64,000 nucleotides of DNA, taken from positions 13,626,079-13,690,078 of the forward strand of contig NC_135356.1 of NCBI RefSeq assembly GCF_051622035.1, written 5' to 3'. Shown one piece after another: positions 1 to 11,700 of the stretch (the stretch's first letter is position 1; each line of letters begins with the position of its first letter). A program made the translations under genes and the position numbers. This DNA comes from Arctopsyche grandis. Lineage: Eukaryota > Arthropoda > Insecta > Trichoptera > Hydropsychidae. A model generated the notes under the pieces. It saw only the letters and a program-made list of their open reading frames with translations. It was not told the DNA's origin and searched no databases.

Positions 1-200
1 GGTAGCATTTGAATGCCTTTTTTTTAAACAAAAATCGACGGGCTTGGAATTAAAATATTCTAAGTTTTTTGTTGAGAGGCGAGGCTCGGGTGTGGGGTTT
101 GCTACTTGACCTTCTGATAGCCATTTTTTTTTTCGTCCTCGATTATAATATATATCAGATTTTGCAGGAACGGCGTTTCTGATTCCATTCGTAAATTTTT

Positions 201-594
201 TTAACTCGATCGCTCAGGTTTTATTCGCTTAGCTCGTGCGGTATCCATTTCCTGTCTCCACACCTTGTCGATTTTTTTAAGACGATCCTGAACACTCGAC
301 CATGAGTATCCGAGACTTTTCGCAATATTTTCAATTGATAGAGTTGGATTATTTTCAATAAGCCGGTTGATAAGTTGGATTATTTCAATTTGGGCAGCCA
401 GTATGATATCATCCACTTTAGTTTGTCTTCCACTTCCAGGGCTATTCATCAAATCAAAATTTCTAAAACCATCTCTGACACTTGCAAACGTCAAAAAATT
501 CCCCAGTACAATACAAATATTTTTAGGAGCACTTGTTGCTTCTCCTTCTTCAAAAAATTATATAACATCAAATTTTCCGCTTGGTACAAATTGA
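201..594 (-). pseudogene. Decayed mariner-type transposase, N-terminal fragment
   Basis: The frame 494-201 reads GFRNFDLMNSPGSGRQTKVD, then a helix-turn-helix stretch (LSIENIAKSLGYSWSSVQ, then RLKKIDKV). This matches the mariner transposase layout 'FxSGxFDLxDxPRSGRPxxxD' followed by 'EIAxxLGxSxSTVxxxLKxLGK'. The upstream sequence to a possible start MNQFVPSGKFDVI (about 594-556) is in another frame and is broken by a stop. No catalytic DD(D/E) region is seen. A dead, 5'-partial copy. Confidence 0.7.
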
Positions 595-1670
595 TTCATT
601 GTAAATTGTATGTTTACACACTAGTTCACCGACTAAAAAAAAGTTTAGTTGAAGTTCACCGACTAAAAAAAACGATAATTTGTTCCGGTACACATAATAT
701 AATATTTGCTGGTCGTCTGTCGTTTGTAACAGCCATTAGCTTCTTCTATTGCTGGGCTAAGGAATTGATATTGATTAAGTTTTGCAAAGAGGAATTGTCT
801 ATGAATAGAAACACAATCGTTGATCGGAGCAACTACATGAGAGAAATCTGCACCGAGTACCTCAATCAACAGCCTAAACAGAAGATCAGAAGCTGTGGAC
901 AAATTGTTGAATAGTTGAGAGCTTTTTCACCAAGCGGAAGAACAATACTGGTTGAGTGCTTCCTCAACAGTGAATTTTCGGAGGAATCTTTCGGGATACA
1001 TAGCAATAGAAATAGAAACATCGAAGACATAAGAACTGGAAGAGGCCAAATTTTGTCATTTTAAAATCAATAATTTACACCCAAAACGTCAAACGAATAT
1101 GGGGTGGCGAAATAAACGACAAAAAACATTTAAATTAATATTTAACGAATTCGAATATGTATTCGAGTCACAATAAAAAGTTATCGGCCTCCAGAATCTA
1201 AATTAAAATTGTGTATATGTATATATCATGTATGTTTATAGGTTTAAAAAACAAATAAATAATACTAAAGATATGTTTATTTTTATTTATATAAAACCAG
1301 TGGCTCAATCACCCCATCAAGTTATTTATTTTTACAACTTCAGCAACAATGATATTATATCTGATAACCGAGATCGCAGGATTCCAATCTATGGGTCTCG
1401 ACCTCTAAGTCAGGTCACAAGAGGTAAAATATGAAGACGCCAATTGAATCAACAAACCAAAAGCATTGACTAATAATATAATTTATTTTCAATCCGTTTT
1501 CAAATGTTTGAATCATATTTTATATGTTTTTTAATAAAAATACGTGATCCAAGTACATTAAAAATGAATTTTCAAATGAATTGGGATCACGGGTCACTTG
1601 ACTTTTATGGTAAACGGATTATTCCGAAAAAAGCGATTTTGTGCGACTCACAAAAATATCGATAATGGAA
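595..1670. other. Gene-free stretch, repeat debris
   Basis: Contains a direct repeat of GTTCACCGACTAAAAAAAA (624-642 and 654-672). An open + frame at 801-911 (MNRNTIVDRSNYMREICTEY, then LNQQPKQ) may be coding debris of a mobile element but is not identifiable. The rest is AT-rich with no recognisable feature. Confidence 0.4.
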
Positions 1671-1674
1671 CATC

Positions 1675-2018
1675 ATGGAACCCGTGGGTTCACCTCGATT
1701 GAAAACAGTTCATTCCGAGTATTATCTGTAGTGCTGCTGGTCAGACTTGGATATTTGTAATCTCAAATTGATCGTTTCCTACCGGAGTTTGCCAATTCAT
1801 CTAATTTCATTGCTGAATCGGTTCCCTATCAAATAGACAAAAACCATCCTATCCACTGTGTCACCACTATTTGAATATTATTTCAAAATTTATAAATTTG
1901 TATTTGTACAAGTTTAATATCATAGATGTCGATCAGGGGCCACCTGATAATGGCATCTTGGGAAAATGTAAAATTGGTTCCATCGGCTAAGCCGCCATTC
2001 CCAAGTATAAATAAATAA
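1675..2018 (+). repeat. tRNA-derived SINE, family A, copy 1
   Basis: Shares with copies at 14442, 45549, 48552 and 56791 a head with a B-box-like GGGTTCACCTCGATTG, a body GCTGCTGGTCAGACTTGGAT and GAGTTTGCCAATTCATCT, and a tail ACAAGTTTAATATCATAGAT. It ends in CCATCGGCTA...CCCAAG followed by an A-rich tail. The head is truncated in this copy. Confidence 0.7.
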
Positions 2019-2274
2019 TTATGTATGAAAAATCTTTTTTTTTGGGATTAAAATTCCAATTCAATCTTATACTTTTCACAATTATTCAAATCACTCTTCC
2101 ATTTTAGATGAGTTTTCAAAATTGTGATTCGGTTTTTTGGCTCCAGAACATCAGGTCATGGACTCGGACTTGAGAAATTTTTTCGGCTTGCCCATGATAG
2201 GGGAGGATTCGCATCATTTGTCCTTGTTTTCATAAAATTATCTTACATTTTCAAGTCCTATATGTTACATAGAT

Positions 2275-2530
2275 CTAACAAGATACAGAAACCTTAGTTT
2301 TGGATATACTTTCAAGAATTATGAATCTCTTACAAGTGATTTGGTATGAAGATTTGAAATCCGTGGTAGATCCTCGAGAAGTGATCGTTATATCATCTGC
2401 ATGAGGCAATAGTGGAGGTCGTACTCTGGTGTGAATGAAATGAATAAACATTTGCATTAGCTCGTCACTCAACCCAGCAAAATCATCTAGAATTAGCTTA
2501 AATTTGAGTCTATTATATTTTGACATACCA
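2275..2530 (-). pseudogene. Possible reverse-transcriptase fragment (palm region)
   Basis: An 83-codon frame contains LPHADDITITSRGSTTDF and then SISKTKVSVSC. The pattern xADDIxx, a spacer and xxxKTKVxVx resembles the catalytic palm of non-LTR reverse transcriptases. The match is short and the surrounding sequence shows no further RT motifs, so the assignment is tentative. Confidence 0.35.
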
Positions 2531-3379
2531 CACGTTCAAATTTGACCGGGACTATCTTAATTTTAAGGTATGGTTCCAGCCAGTTTGTTATTTTGCCCTG
2601 GTTATTTAACCTGGAAAATAACTTCTAGTTAATAGACAGAATCGTTTTTTGGCAATTACTCCACTATTTAACTTTTTCAATCATATACTTGATATAGAGA
2701 AGTTACTTTCTTTTTTGATTCAATTCTCAAAATTGTTATATTATGGCAAGCCTAATAATATTTAATTTTAAACTCAACATTTATGTTGATATTTATCGTA
2801 AATTTCTGAGTGTGACTTTAAGCATATTATATGTGGTGTGAATCTTCGCAGATAACGCTGTCCAGGACCACAGTTGGGATGTGGCGGATGAGATGAAGAC
2901 CGAACACATTCGGTTTTCAATCAAGTCTAATTGCTACTGACGTTTTCATCTCTGCTACTTTCATCATTCCCATAACATCCTCTTTCTCAACCAAAGCCCA
3001 TACATTAGATTCTCGTTCAATTCCAACCGTACATATATAAATAAAATAAGTCATATAATGTCTTGTACATTATAGCATTACTATTCACTGTTGTAAAAGA
3101 ATAAAATTGATTTTCTTGGTGTTTATGTATTGAGCATGTTTACTGCTACTCGCTACGTCTAGATGATTGTAAAATACAAATGGTTTGATGATTTTATCCA
3201 ACTTGATATCTAATTGTCGAGACAATTCCATATAGAATTGACACCATTCAAAATTCAACCTACCTACCAAAATCAATATTTATTTTCTGTTTGAGACTAC
3301 CCGAGAGATAATCTTTTACAGGACAATTTCACTTTGTGGTATATGTATCATCATCATTTACTATCATTCACCGTCTGTT

Positions 3380-3500
3380 GCTGGAGGAAAACTTCTCCAA
3401 CACGCTTTGGGCAACTCTCATCCATCTCAGTCCATACATTTTCTGATTTCATCAATCCATCTCCCTTGTACCCTTTTAGAATCTCTTAGGTACTGTTCGA
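3380..3500 (-). pseudogene. LINE C-terminal fragment (GRWIDEIRK...WMRVAQ)
   Basis: On the - strand one frame reads VQGRWIDEIRKCMD and, after a frameshift, the next reads WMRVAQSVLEKFSS. The order GRxxxRWxDDIRK...WMRxAQDR...W is a common C-terminal block of insect non-LTR retrotransposons. Broken by a stop and a frame change. It lies upstream of the fragment at 2275-2530, in the wrong order for a single element. Confidence 0.55.
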
Positions 3501-4039
3501 GAACTTTTTTTGTGTTCTTCTGGCTATGGGTTGTTCATTTTCATTTTATTCTCTTTAATCTTTCCATTATATCAACCAGGTATGTAGTGAAAATATAGTG
3601 AATCATAAGTTTCATAACGAAATACTTAATATTTTATATGATTATATGGTTTAATGGTTTAATAATAAATAAAAAAAACCCTAAAAAAAACAATATTAAA
3701 TATGTTTTATTCATTTTCAAATCAGACCTATAAACTGAAAAAATAAAATTTATAAATAAAAAAAATCATTCAAAATACATTATGAATAATTTGCAAAATT
3801 TCCTCATAAATTTTGAAAACTTTGTGGGTTGGTTCCATTGAGCCAAACTGCGTCTAATAATTTGAAACTTTGTCTATTGCACAAACAGGGGTGAAAGAAT
3901 GTGGTGCAATAGTAGCATTGTAAAATTTTTACACATCTGTCACTTTTGACAGATTCCGCGAAGAGTTCAAAGTGATTATAGCGAGATTTCTTTTGAAGAT
4001 CGCGCACGGAGGACATTTAAAAGCGGTGTGAGAATCGAA

Positions 4040-4620
4040 GACGATGTGTGGGAGCGATGGAGCGAGAAGGCAACGGATGAGGAGTTGGCAGACGAGGGAT
4101 GGTCTTACTTCTGAAGGGATGTGGAGCAGGCCACTGACAGAGTCGCTGGAGAAGGAGCCACTGGTGACTATCAGGCCGCTGTCATCGCTGAGCGCGGGAG
4201 TCTCCGAATGCGTCGAGAAGGACGGCGGCGACTCCATGGCGACGGCTCAGCCCCCTGGCCGCGCCTCGCGCCCCCGCTACGCCGCCCGCACCGCACCACC
4301 CGCCACCGCCATGCCCACCCCCCGGCGGGACACTAACTCACCAATCACGATCACCCCGCACACAAAACCGGACAGGTTAACCAACTCTGCTTGTCGAGTG
4401 TGTGCGCGAGCGTGAACCATAAACTACAAACCCACCCGCGGCAGGTTCGGATGTGATCATGCTGATTGCACACTGTGAAGACAACTGTGTTTACCGGTGA
4501 CGTTTCTGATGGGAAACGGGTTTCATCCCAAATGTGAACCGCTACCAGGATAACCGTCACTTTGCGCACGGATCTTCTGTCGCGCGCGCACGGATCTCCT
4601 GTCGCACAGAAAATTGCCTA
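4040..4620. promoter_or_regulatory. GC-rich island around the orphan first exon
   Basis: CpG-dense block in AT-rich surroundings, the second such island in the window. The part upstream (on the - strand) of the exon holds a GC-rich presumptive 5' UTR and two copies of CGCACGGATCTYCTGTCGC (4566-4605). The portion at about 4480-4600 resembles foldback sequence at 5390-5440 (AATGTGAACCG then AGGAYAACCGT), so part of the island may be transposon-derived. Confidence 0.45.
4109..4237 (-). CDS. Probable first coding exon of an unrecognised gene (43 aa)
   Basis: On the - strand the ATG has a near-ideal context (GCCGTCGCCATGG) with an in-frame TGA just upstream, so this is the first Met. The 43 codons give MESPPSFSTHSETPALSDDS then GLIVTSGSFSSDSVSGLLHI and PSE. 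This is a Ser/Pro/Asp-rich, disordered-looking N-terminus. It stops at a strong donor (GAA|GTAAGA), beyond which the composition changes. It sits in a GC island like that of VAP. I do not recognise the protein. No matching second exon was found at 1-4108, so the rest probably lies left of the window. The frame stays open past the donor to 3929, so an unspliced reading is possible but less likely. Confidence 0.5.
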
Positions 4621-4644
4621 AATAATGCTCAGCATATGCTTTTT

Positions 4645-4760
4645 TTTTGAGATTTTTATTATTATCAAATCTAAAATAATGTTACGGACTCGTTTGTCCG
4701 TATCAACATGCGAAGTTCATATGTCTAGTCGGTAATAATAAAAATCTCATGAAAAAAGGC
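4645..4760. repeat. Small foldback element
   Basis: TGAGATTTTTATTATTATC near 4648-4666 is matched in inverted orientation by GGTAATAATAAAAATCTCA near 4731-4749. The centre is a G/C-containing loop of about 60 nt. Probably a short MITE. Confidence 0.5.
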
Positions 4761-5017
4761 ACAAATTCAAAGATCCCAAATCGAGGGCGTTAACTTCATC
4801 CTAAACACCAAAAAAACACAAGGCGTACGATTGCATCATCGAAATCCTGTACGAGCAATCTCGCCTGAAATATTTTCATTCATACAACAGAAATGACACA
4901 ATTTGATTTGTTCCAATCAACCTATCCCAGTTGCATTACTTTCCCAAAAAGAAAATAAATAAATTGTGATATTTAATAATATTTGAATACGTGTATTTGG
5001 CCGCAGCGAGTGTCATA

Positions 5018-5682
5018 GGCTACGTCCACACTGGTTCGGTGATTACTGGTCACAAATTACTCGTCACAAAGTCACTAAAATCTCTATAACGGAACATCTG
5101 GCAGCCGAAAAGTCCATCATACTAACGATAACTATCATAGTAACGAGAACTTGAGTGCCAAATATTGTGTATTCGCGATTTTCATGGCAAAAATTGTCTC
5201 TGTGACCACCCCAATGTGACGAATAATCCAATTACCGTCCACACTACCGATATCTACACCCGATATTTACGAAATATTCCATATCCAGTTCCCATATTGT
5301 AACCTGTGGTTGCTATTTAGGAACTGGTTATGGCAAATTTCGTAAATATCGGGTGTAGATATCAGTAGTGTGGGGTTCGGTGATTACTAGTCAAATGTGA
5401 ACCGGTCACAGGACAACCGGTCGCTCTAGATCTGTCACACGTGATCACCCGTCACACTAAAACTGGTTACACCCAAAAATTGGTCACGAAAAAACTGGTC
5501 ACACCCAAAAATTAAAAATTGGTCAAATTTTTGGGTGTGACCAGTTTTTTGTGACCAATTTAAAATTGTCACCAGTTTTAGTGTGACGGGTGATCACGTA
5601 TGACCGATCAAAGAGCGAACGGTTGTCCTGTGACTGGTTTGCATATGACTAGTAGTACATTTACCGTAGTGTGGACGTAGCC
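5018..5682. mobile_element. Large composite foldback element with a second foldback nested inside
   Basis: Terminal inverted repeats GGCTACGTCCACACT (5018-5032) and AGTGTGGACGTAGCC (5668-5682). Inside are (i) a 145-bp foldback at 5227-5371 of the same family as 7252-7403 and (ii) a long hairpin at about 5385-5655. The arms of that hairpin share blocks such as GTCACAGGACAACCG and CGTGATCACCCGTCACACTA. No coding capacity; non-autonomous DNA element. Confidence 0.75.
5227..5371. mobile_element. Nested foldback MITE (CCGATATCTACACCCGATAT family)
   Basis: The arms begin GTCCACACTACCGATATC and end with the inverse complement, with internal AACTGG/CCAGTT blocks. About 145 bp, nearly symmetrical. 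Same family as 7252-7403, and a decayed relative is visible near 6980-7085. Confidence 0.7.
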
Positions 5683-7251
5683 ATAGAAAAGGTTTGGAAG
5701 CCCTGATGTTGTTCAATGTCTGCCAACCGGTGGTCCGCGATTCTCTAAAATATTGGACCACTAGTGATCCATGAGAATATTTTAGTTGTCCACAGAAAAA
5801 ATTGTATGCTATTCGCATTTTTTATATTTTATTCATAATAAAACAAAATTAGTATTTTACGAAATTGTAAATGAAATTTTTTGAAAAATCCCCAAAACAA
5901 ACAGCCACACATACTAACGGACACACACATGCACACTCACATTTTTAGGATTCTGAGTTCGAATCAGTCAAAATCTCGAGTTCGAATTCTCGCACAATCA
6001 CAAAGCTTTATCTATCGTTTCTACGTGCATACGTATATAAAGTAAAAATATGCAAAAGCCCTCTCCCTCTTCCTTTGCGTGATTTTTAATTAAATGAGAT
6101 GAAATTTTTTTATTTATTTATTAATACATAATTACACAAAACAATAAATATAATAAATTTAACTTATTTATTTATTCAAAACAATCATTATGGACTATTT
6201 TGTAGGGGAAATTATGCAAGAACTTCGTTCATTATATATAAATAATAATTAAGGAAAAAGTATGCGCCCCAGACCAATTTTTTAAATGTCAAATCTATAT
6301 ATTATAAATAAATTTAAATACTTTTAGGTTGCATCAAAGGCAAAATATTTTAAAGAAAGTTTATTTTTTGATAAAAAATAACTATACTGAAATGATACAA
6401 ATTTCAATGTAGGATATCCAGCGAGTATAGATTCGTTATTTGCGATCGGTTTTCAATATATTTTTTTATATTACTGTTATGATTTTCTCCAGAATCGGGA
6501 CCTTTGCCTTCTTTGCTTTCCTTCGTTAGTCCTAATGTCGAATTAAAATAGTGTGTTATTGGCTTAGTGATAGTAAACTGCTGAAATCTCTTTTCAAACT
6601 GTTCTTGAAGAACTTGATGAATTCACTGTCATATGCCATTTCCTTCATACATATTTGGAAAATGCACGAGAGACTTCATCTGCAGATGTGATATCCACAA
6701 ACCAGTTTTGCTTTAAATGAATTAACAGAAGCTATCATTTTAGCTACATGTTTGTCTTTTACCTGTAGCTCCAAGTTTAAAGAATTCAATTTTTCCATGT
6801 GTCTGTGAGAAAATCCAAAATCCGACCCGATCGACGTGACAATCGCAACCGCAATCACAATCACAATCGCAACGCTACCACAATCACAATCACAAACGAA
6901 AAGACGATAAAAATGAAAGTTCAGAGTTCATTAATATTGCTGTCTCGCCCCCTCTTTCCCCTTCCCATTGGGGCTGTCGACACCAACAATATTACTTACA
7001 ATATTTTCTGTATCCAATTACCACATAGCCACCTGTGGTGGTTATTTGGGAACTGCACTGGGTACAATTATAAATATATTCAGAAGACATTTGAAATAAG
7101 AGGTATGTAAAAAATACGACCACGTGCGGATCGAAAAAAGTATCGACACATTTCTTTTAATTTTTTATTATTTATTAACTTGATATGCTATAACCCATGC
7201 GATGATATTTCATCGGGCACAACACTATTATTATAATAAAAATAACATCAT
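5683..7251. other. Gene-free AT-rich stretch
   Basis: Holds a (CACACA)-rich patch near 5905-5940, two B-box-like words (GAGTTCGAATC near 5958 and 5980) that may be SINE debris, and ACAATCRCAAC-type short repeats at 6838-6895. A diverged relative of the neighbouring foldback lies near 6980-7085. No recognisable gene. Confidence 0.4.
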
Positions 7252-7403
7252 TGGCTACATCCACACTACCGATATCTACACCCGATATTTGCGAATTTTT
7301 CCATAACCAGTTCCTAAATAGCAACCACAAGTTGCAATATGGGAACTGGATATGGAAAATTCGAGAATATCGGGTGTAGATATCGGTAGTGTGGACGTAG
7401 CCA
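7252..7403. mobile_element. Foldback MITE, 152 bp
   Basis: Near-perfect hairpin. The left arm starts TGGCTACATCCACACTACCG and the right arm, reverse-complemented, starts TGGCTACGTCCACACTACCG. Similarity continues for over 60 nt (CCGATATCTACACCCGATAT). The outer ends match the ends of the 5018-5682 element, so the same transposition system probably moved both. Confidence 0.8.
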
Positions 7404-7469
7404 TGCTCTCATACGTTCGATTCACGGTATTTACTAGACCTAGTAAATATCGTAAGTTGGGGTGTACCT

Positions 7470-7809
7470 CACGGGCCCGAATGTGAAACGCCCGAAAACG
7501 CAAATATTGGAAGGCAACGATCGAAAATCGAAAGATAAAAAAAGGAGTGCATGATAAACGGTACATACTCACTTAATTTGCGCGAGCAGGAAGCAACAAG
7601 AACAAGAGGAACAGGCTTTTCCTCCCGTATTCTGCGCGCGCACATTACTACGGGAGGAAAAGCCTGTTCCTCTTGTTCCTGTTGTATCCTGATCGCGCAA
7701 ATTAGGTGAGTATGTACCGTTTACCATGCACCCTTTTTTTTGATCTTTCGATTTTTGATCTTTGCCTTCCGATATTTGCGTTTTCGGGCGTTTCATATTC
7801 GGGCCCGTG
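7470..7809. mobile_element. 340-bp foldback element abutting the VAP island
   Basis: Ends CACGGGCCCGAA and TTCGGGCCCGTG. Arms of about 160 and 152 nt pair almost throughout, sharing CGCCCGAAAACGCAAATAT, GTACATACTCAC and GAACAAGAGGAACAGGC, around a 19-nt GC-rich loop (7630-7648). No coding capacity. The right end falls at the left edge of the VAP promoter island. Confidence 0.8.
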
Positions 7810-8720
7810 ACGAAGACCGCGTTAGTTGATATCTTTTATGTGGACGGCGCCATTTCGCTGGAAAAAACGTGCAAAATTGCTTGAGCACGCATGAGTTGAG
7901 TCGCATCCCAAAATTAGAAACGCCCAATATTACTTTCGCATCGTGTGTCCTCATTCGCACATGGCAACACTGGTCGGACGAACCCAGTTCCGCAACCGCG
8001 ATCGCGGCGCCACCTGTGTTCGATCGGCGGCGACGTGGCTCGGACGGCTCCAAAGAGTGCTGGCTGGAAAAAAACAGCAGTCGCTGGAACGATCGGGCAG
8101 TCGCTTGTCCGTATCGCCGTCTAGTTAGTACGCACCGATCAGAGGTCGCGCCGTATCCACTTCTACATCTTGTCTCCGCGTCATGGCTAAGCCCGAGCAG
8201 GCCGTGCTCATCATCGAGCCGCACGCCGAGCTCAAGTTCGAAGGTATTTTGCGCGAAAACCCCCCTCCCCTACTGTCTGTCACCTTTGGCGCGGGGCGCG
8301 GCAGCTGCGGCCTCGGGCCCTAGGCCGCCGCCCCTCCGTCCCCGCGCCCCCTCCCCCCGCGTTTCGCCATCGCAATGCAGATCCGCGCCCCCCGAGACTG
8401 CGCCCCGCGCCCCCTCCCCTGCCTCCGCACGCCCACGGGGCCCCGCCCGCGTTCGATTTTTCTTCGTCGCATTGCGCACGCAGCCGATTGACGTGTGCGC
8501 ACACATGTCCGACAGTGTGACATGCCGAACCGCTATTTGGGTCTCCTGGCCGTCGAGTTCGACGCCAGACTGACCGCCATCTTTTTTTCGTCGGCAATCC
8601 ATGTTGGCGCATCTGTCCGCGTGCTGCGTGTCTTGGCCCTGATCTTTCAATGCGCCGATCCGACTTTGCGAAGATGTGACGCATCGCGGCCACGTCATAT
8701 TGAACCGTCAACAATCGTCA
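7810..8720. promoter_or_regulatory. GC-rich promoter island and 5' UTR of VAP
   Basis: A sharply bounded GC- and CpG-rich block, with clusters such as GCGGCGCC and CGCGCCCC, in an otherwise AT-rich window. It spans the VAP start codon at 8183 and the first 450 nt of intron 1. Long open frames on both strands between 7793 and 8714 follow from the base composition and show no recognisable domain. I see no clear TATA box. Transcription probably starts between about 7830 and 8130. Confidence 0.65.
8183..8243 (+). CDS. Vap33: VAP coding exon 1 (start codon, residues 1-20 and first base of 21)
   Basis: Encodes the first beta strand of the MSP domain (MAKPEQAVLIIEPHAELKFE). The context GCGTCATGG is favourable, and the donor GTATTT follows base 8243 after the first base of a glycine codon. 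GC-rich and inside the promoter island, unlike all other exons of the gene. Confidence 0.93.
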
Positions 8721-11700
8721 TATGACGTCGTCTCCACCTGTCTCATAATATTGCCATTTTAAAAAAGGTCCAATACCTCACACCATGGCATAGCCACTAT
8801 GCTAATATACAATTTGAGGCACTAGCGTGCGCTGCTAGAGACTAAGTTACACCTAGCGACAGATACAAAAAATTTTCAAGACGATTTCGAAGAATGAATA
8901 CGAAACTTATTATATACATATATATATATACACATTTACAGCAGCATTTCTTAACCTTTTTGAGACACGACCTCATAGTTTTGGTGGCTAAACGTTAGAA
9001 TCACCCTGCACTAAACAGCACCTTTAGAAAATTCATTTTGGCGTTGTGAAACCAGAAATTTTTTGAAATCGGTTTCATTCTGTCACGTGGATTAGACCAT
9101 ATTTTTACACACCGATACTTCAAATACTGCCGATCACTTCAGATGTGAAGTCACATTTCTTCGATACATGCTGGATAATTTGGAGTATCACCGACAAATT
9201 CTTTTTAAATCAGCCACGATATAATTTCTAATGTACTCAAGATGTGAATGAACATGAGATGCTTGCGAAAAAAAATAACCATATTTTTTTTTTTACGTAA
9301 GTACGCATTTTACGTAAACACGCATTTTACGTGAGCACGCATTTTTTGCCGGTGTGGGGTGTATTTAAAGTGGCCCCGTTTTGGTTTTGTGACCCAATAC
9401 AATATGAATAAAATGACAAGTACAAACAAACATTTATTTTATTTTAACAATAAGAACTACAGTGTTAATAACAACATTTGATATCATTAATGCTAAGTTT
9501 TGAGAGACCATCAAATCTTGGTGTGGTATTAAACAGGCCACACCTTTTTCGGGCTGAAGTCGATGGCCTTCGAAATTTGGCCTTCATTATGCATTGTAAA
9601 GCCGTGGCCGCACTGGTAAAGCGACTGGTGACGTGAATAAATATTTTTTCGCACATTAGTAAAGACGACCATAGTAAAATCGCAATCGCATCGTCATCGC
9701 CTTACCAGTGTGGCCACGGTCTTAAAGTCAAGTCATCCAGTGTGGCTTGGTTTGCCGACTAGATGCGCGACCAGATCTAATGAATGCAGTCTGTTTCATT
9801 ATACACTGCAACAGCTGGGTCACACCGGGCGACTTGGTCGGCCGACTAGTTGCATGACCAGATCGAACGTATGCAGTTATATGAAGCATGCCACACCAGG
9901 CAACTCATCAGTCTTCCAAGCAATAAAATCGGCTGACCAGCGATGTCTGGTCTGGTCTGGTTTTGGGGATTTTATTGCTTGAGCGACCAATATTATCCCT
10001 TAAAATGTATTGAAGGGTGCTACACTCGATTAGTTGCTAGCGGCAAAAACTATGAACAAGTGTGACCGTATAGTCACATATTGAAAGCTCTACAGCAGAA
10101 AAACTATTGGCACGTGTCACTGTATCGTCATATATTGAGAGGATTCTTGGTCGCTTTTGGTCTCCCGAGTCGAGGACCAAGTCGACCGATGAGGCCTGGC
10201 TCTTGGAGCTGAAAACCCTGACTCACGTATGCACGATGTTACTAATATTGGTTTTTCGTTTTTTAATTTCAACCAGAATGCATACAATGACTGCGTTTTC
10301 TAAAAGTGTGGCATCACTTTGTGTTTCAATGAAACACTCTTCTGGCTTATTAGTATTAGCAAAATCTTCATGAAAATCTAAATTAAATGGCGCTTGTACA
10401 CACTATGCATATACATAATTATAATTTGTTTCAATTATGTGGAGTATGTATATATATTATCTCGAGAACAATTTATCTCGACTATACAAAATGCCAATTG
10501 GACTCATTAAATATGCTAATTTTGGGTCGCGACCATTTATCTACAGAATGAGTCAGATGTAAAATTAAAGATTTTGAGAAATAATAGTATGATAATTTAT
10601 TTTAATTAATGATATCCCACAAAATGCATATTGAATAGGTATAGTAGATGGCGCTTTTTAAATGTTGCCGCCTGTATTTCATAACATTAATCCATTTTGA
10701 AGGCTCTAGCGTTTGAACTTCTGAGCAAATGTTCTCTTTGAGCTGCTCAATGAGAACTCGGGAACAAAATATCAATAAATTTAAAGTTTAAATTATTCAT
10801 TTGCAAATATTTCTTTCACATACTTGAGGGGTGGTCAATATTATGCCCACCTTCTGAATCTGTGCTTGATTGGACGTTAATTTAAAATAATCGTAAGCTG
10901 TTTGAGTTTCTGTGGTGTTGCTTGTGGCATTGAAACTAATTGCTATCAGAGTTTGGTTATTTATCTGATTTAATTGTTGTAACCGCCACGCACAATTGGC
11001 TAACCAACCGCAGTTTGATTATGAATTTCAATGATAATGAACTCTATATAGCACGCATGTATATGTACAAGTTTGGCCTTTAGTGACTGGTTTAAGAAAA
11101 AAAGCTCAATGTTTTTACTGTTTTACTGACCGAGTATTAATACTGACCGATTGAACACTTGGCCAAGTACTGTGCTTTGTGCTCAGATTGGACGAGTGCT
11201 CGGCCAAATACTCGTCTGGTGTAAATGGAGCTTTAAGATGCAGATTAGCCAAGGTAGACAAGTAGTGAAATGCCTCTCGTCAATTTCGAAACTTGGATGT
11301 GTTCTCATTCAAGTTTACTGTCTTCGTTTTGTATTCATAGGGATTCTCACTTCGAGGAAGATCTTCACACCGTAACAGATCGGCCAGTTGTAGACTAAGT
11401 CAGAGTGCACATGTACTTGCAACTTTACTTCAGTTTGATCATTGACAATCTTTTCAGGTAGCTGACTTTAGTTCCTCGTCAGTTTCTGTTCATATAGTCG
11501 GATCAGATACTTTTTGGAAAAGGGTCTAGTAAATTGAGCACATCATCTTTCACATTCTTAAATAAAAAAAGGAATCTGAATACATTCTGGCTACGTTTTC
11601 TGGTTTATGTATTTTTTAAGGCTTGAATCGAGTTGAGCTGTAATTAAAAGATTGTATTGATTTTAACATATGCTATAGTGGGGTTTTGTATACATGCTGC

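Noticed and set aside
2275..3500. Single decayed LINE spanning both reverse-transcriptase-like fragments.
   Set aside because: On the - strand the C-terminal block (3380-3500) precedes the palm-like block (2275-2530), which is the wrong order for one element.
8270..8714. Long open frames on both strands in the GC-rich block (up to 144 codons).
   Set aside because: They overlap one another on opposite strands, are Arg/Gly/Ala/Pro-rich without domains, and follow from GC composition of the VAP promoter island and intron start.
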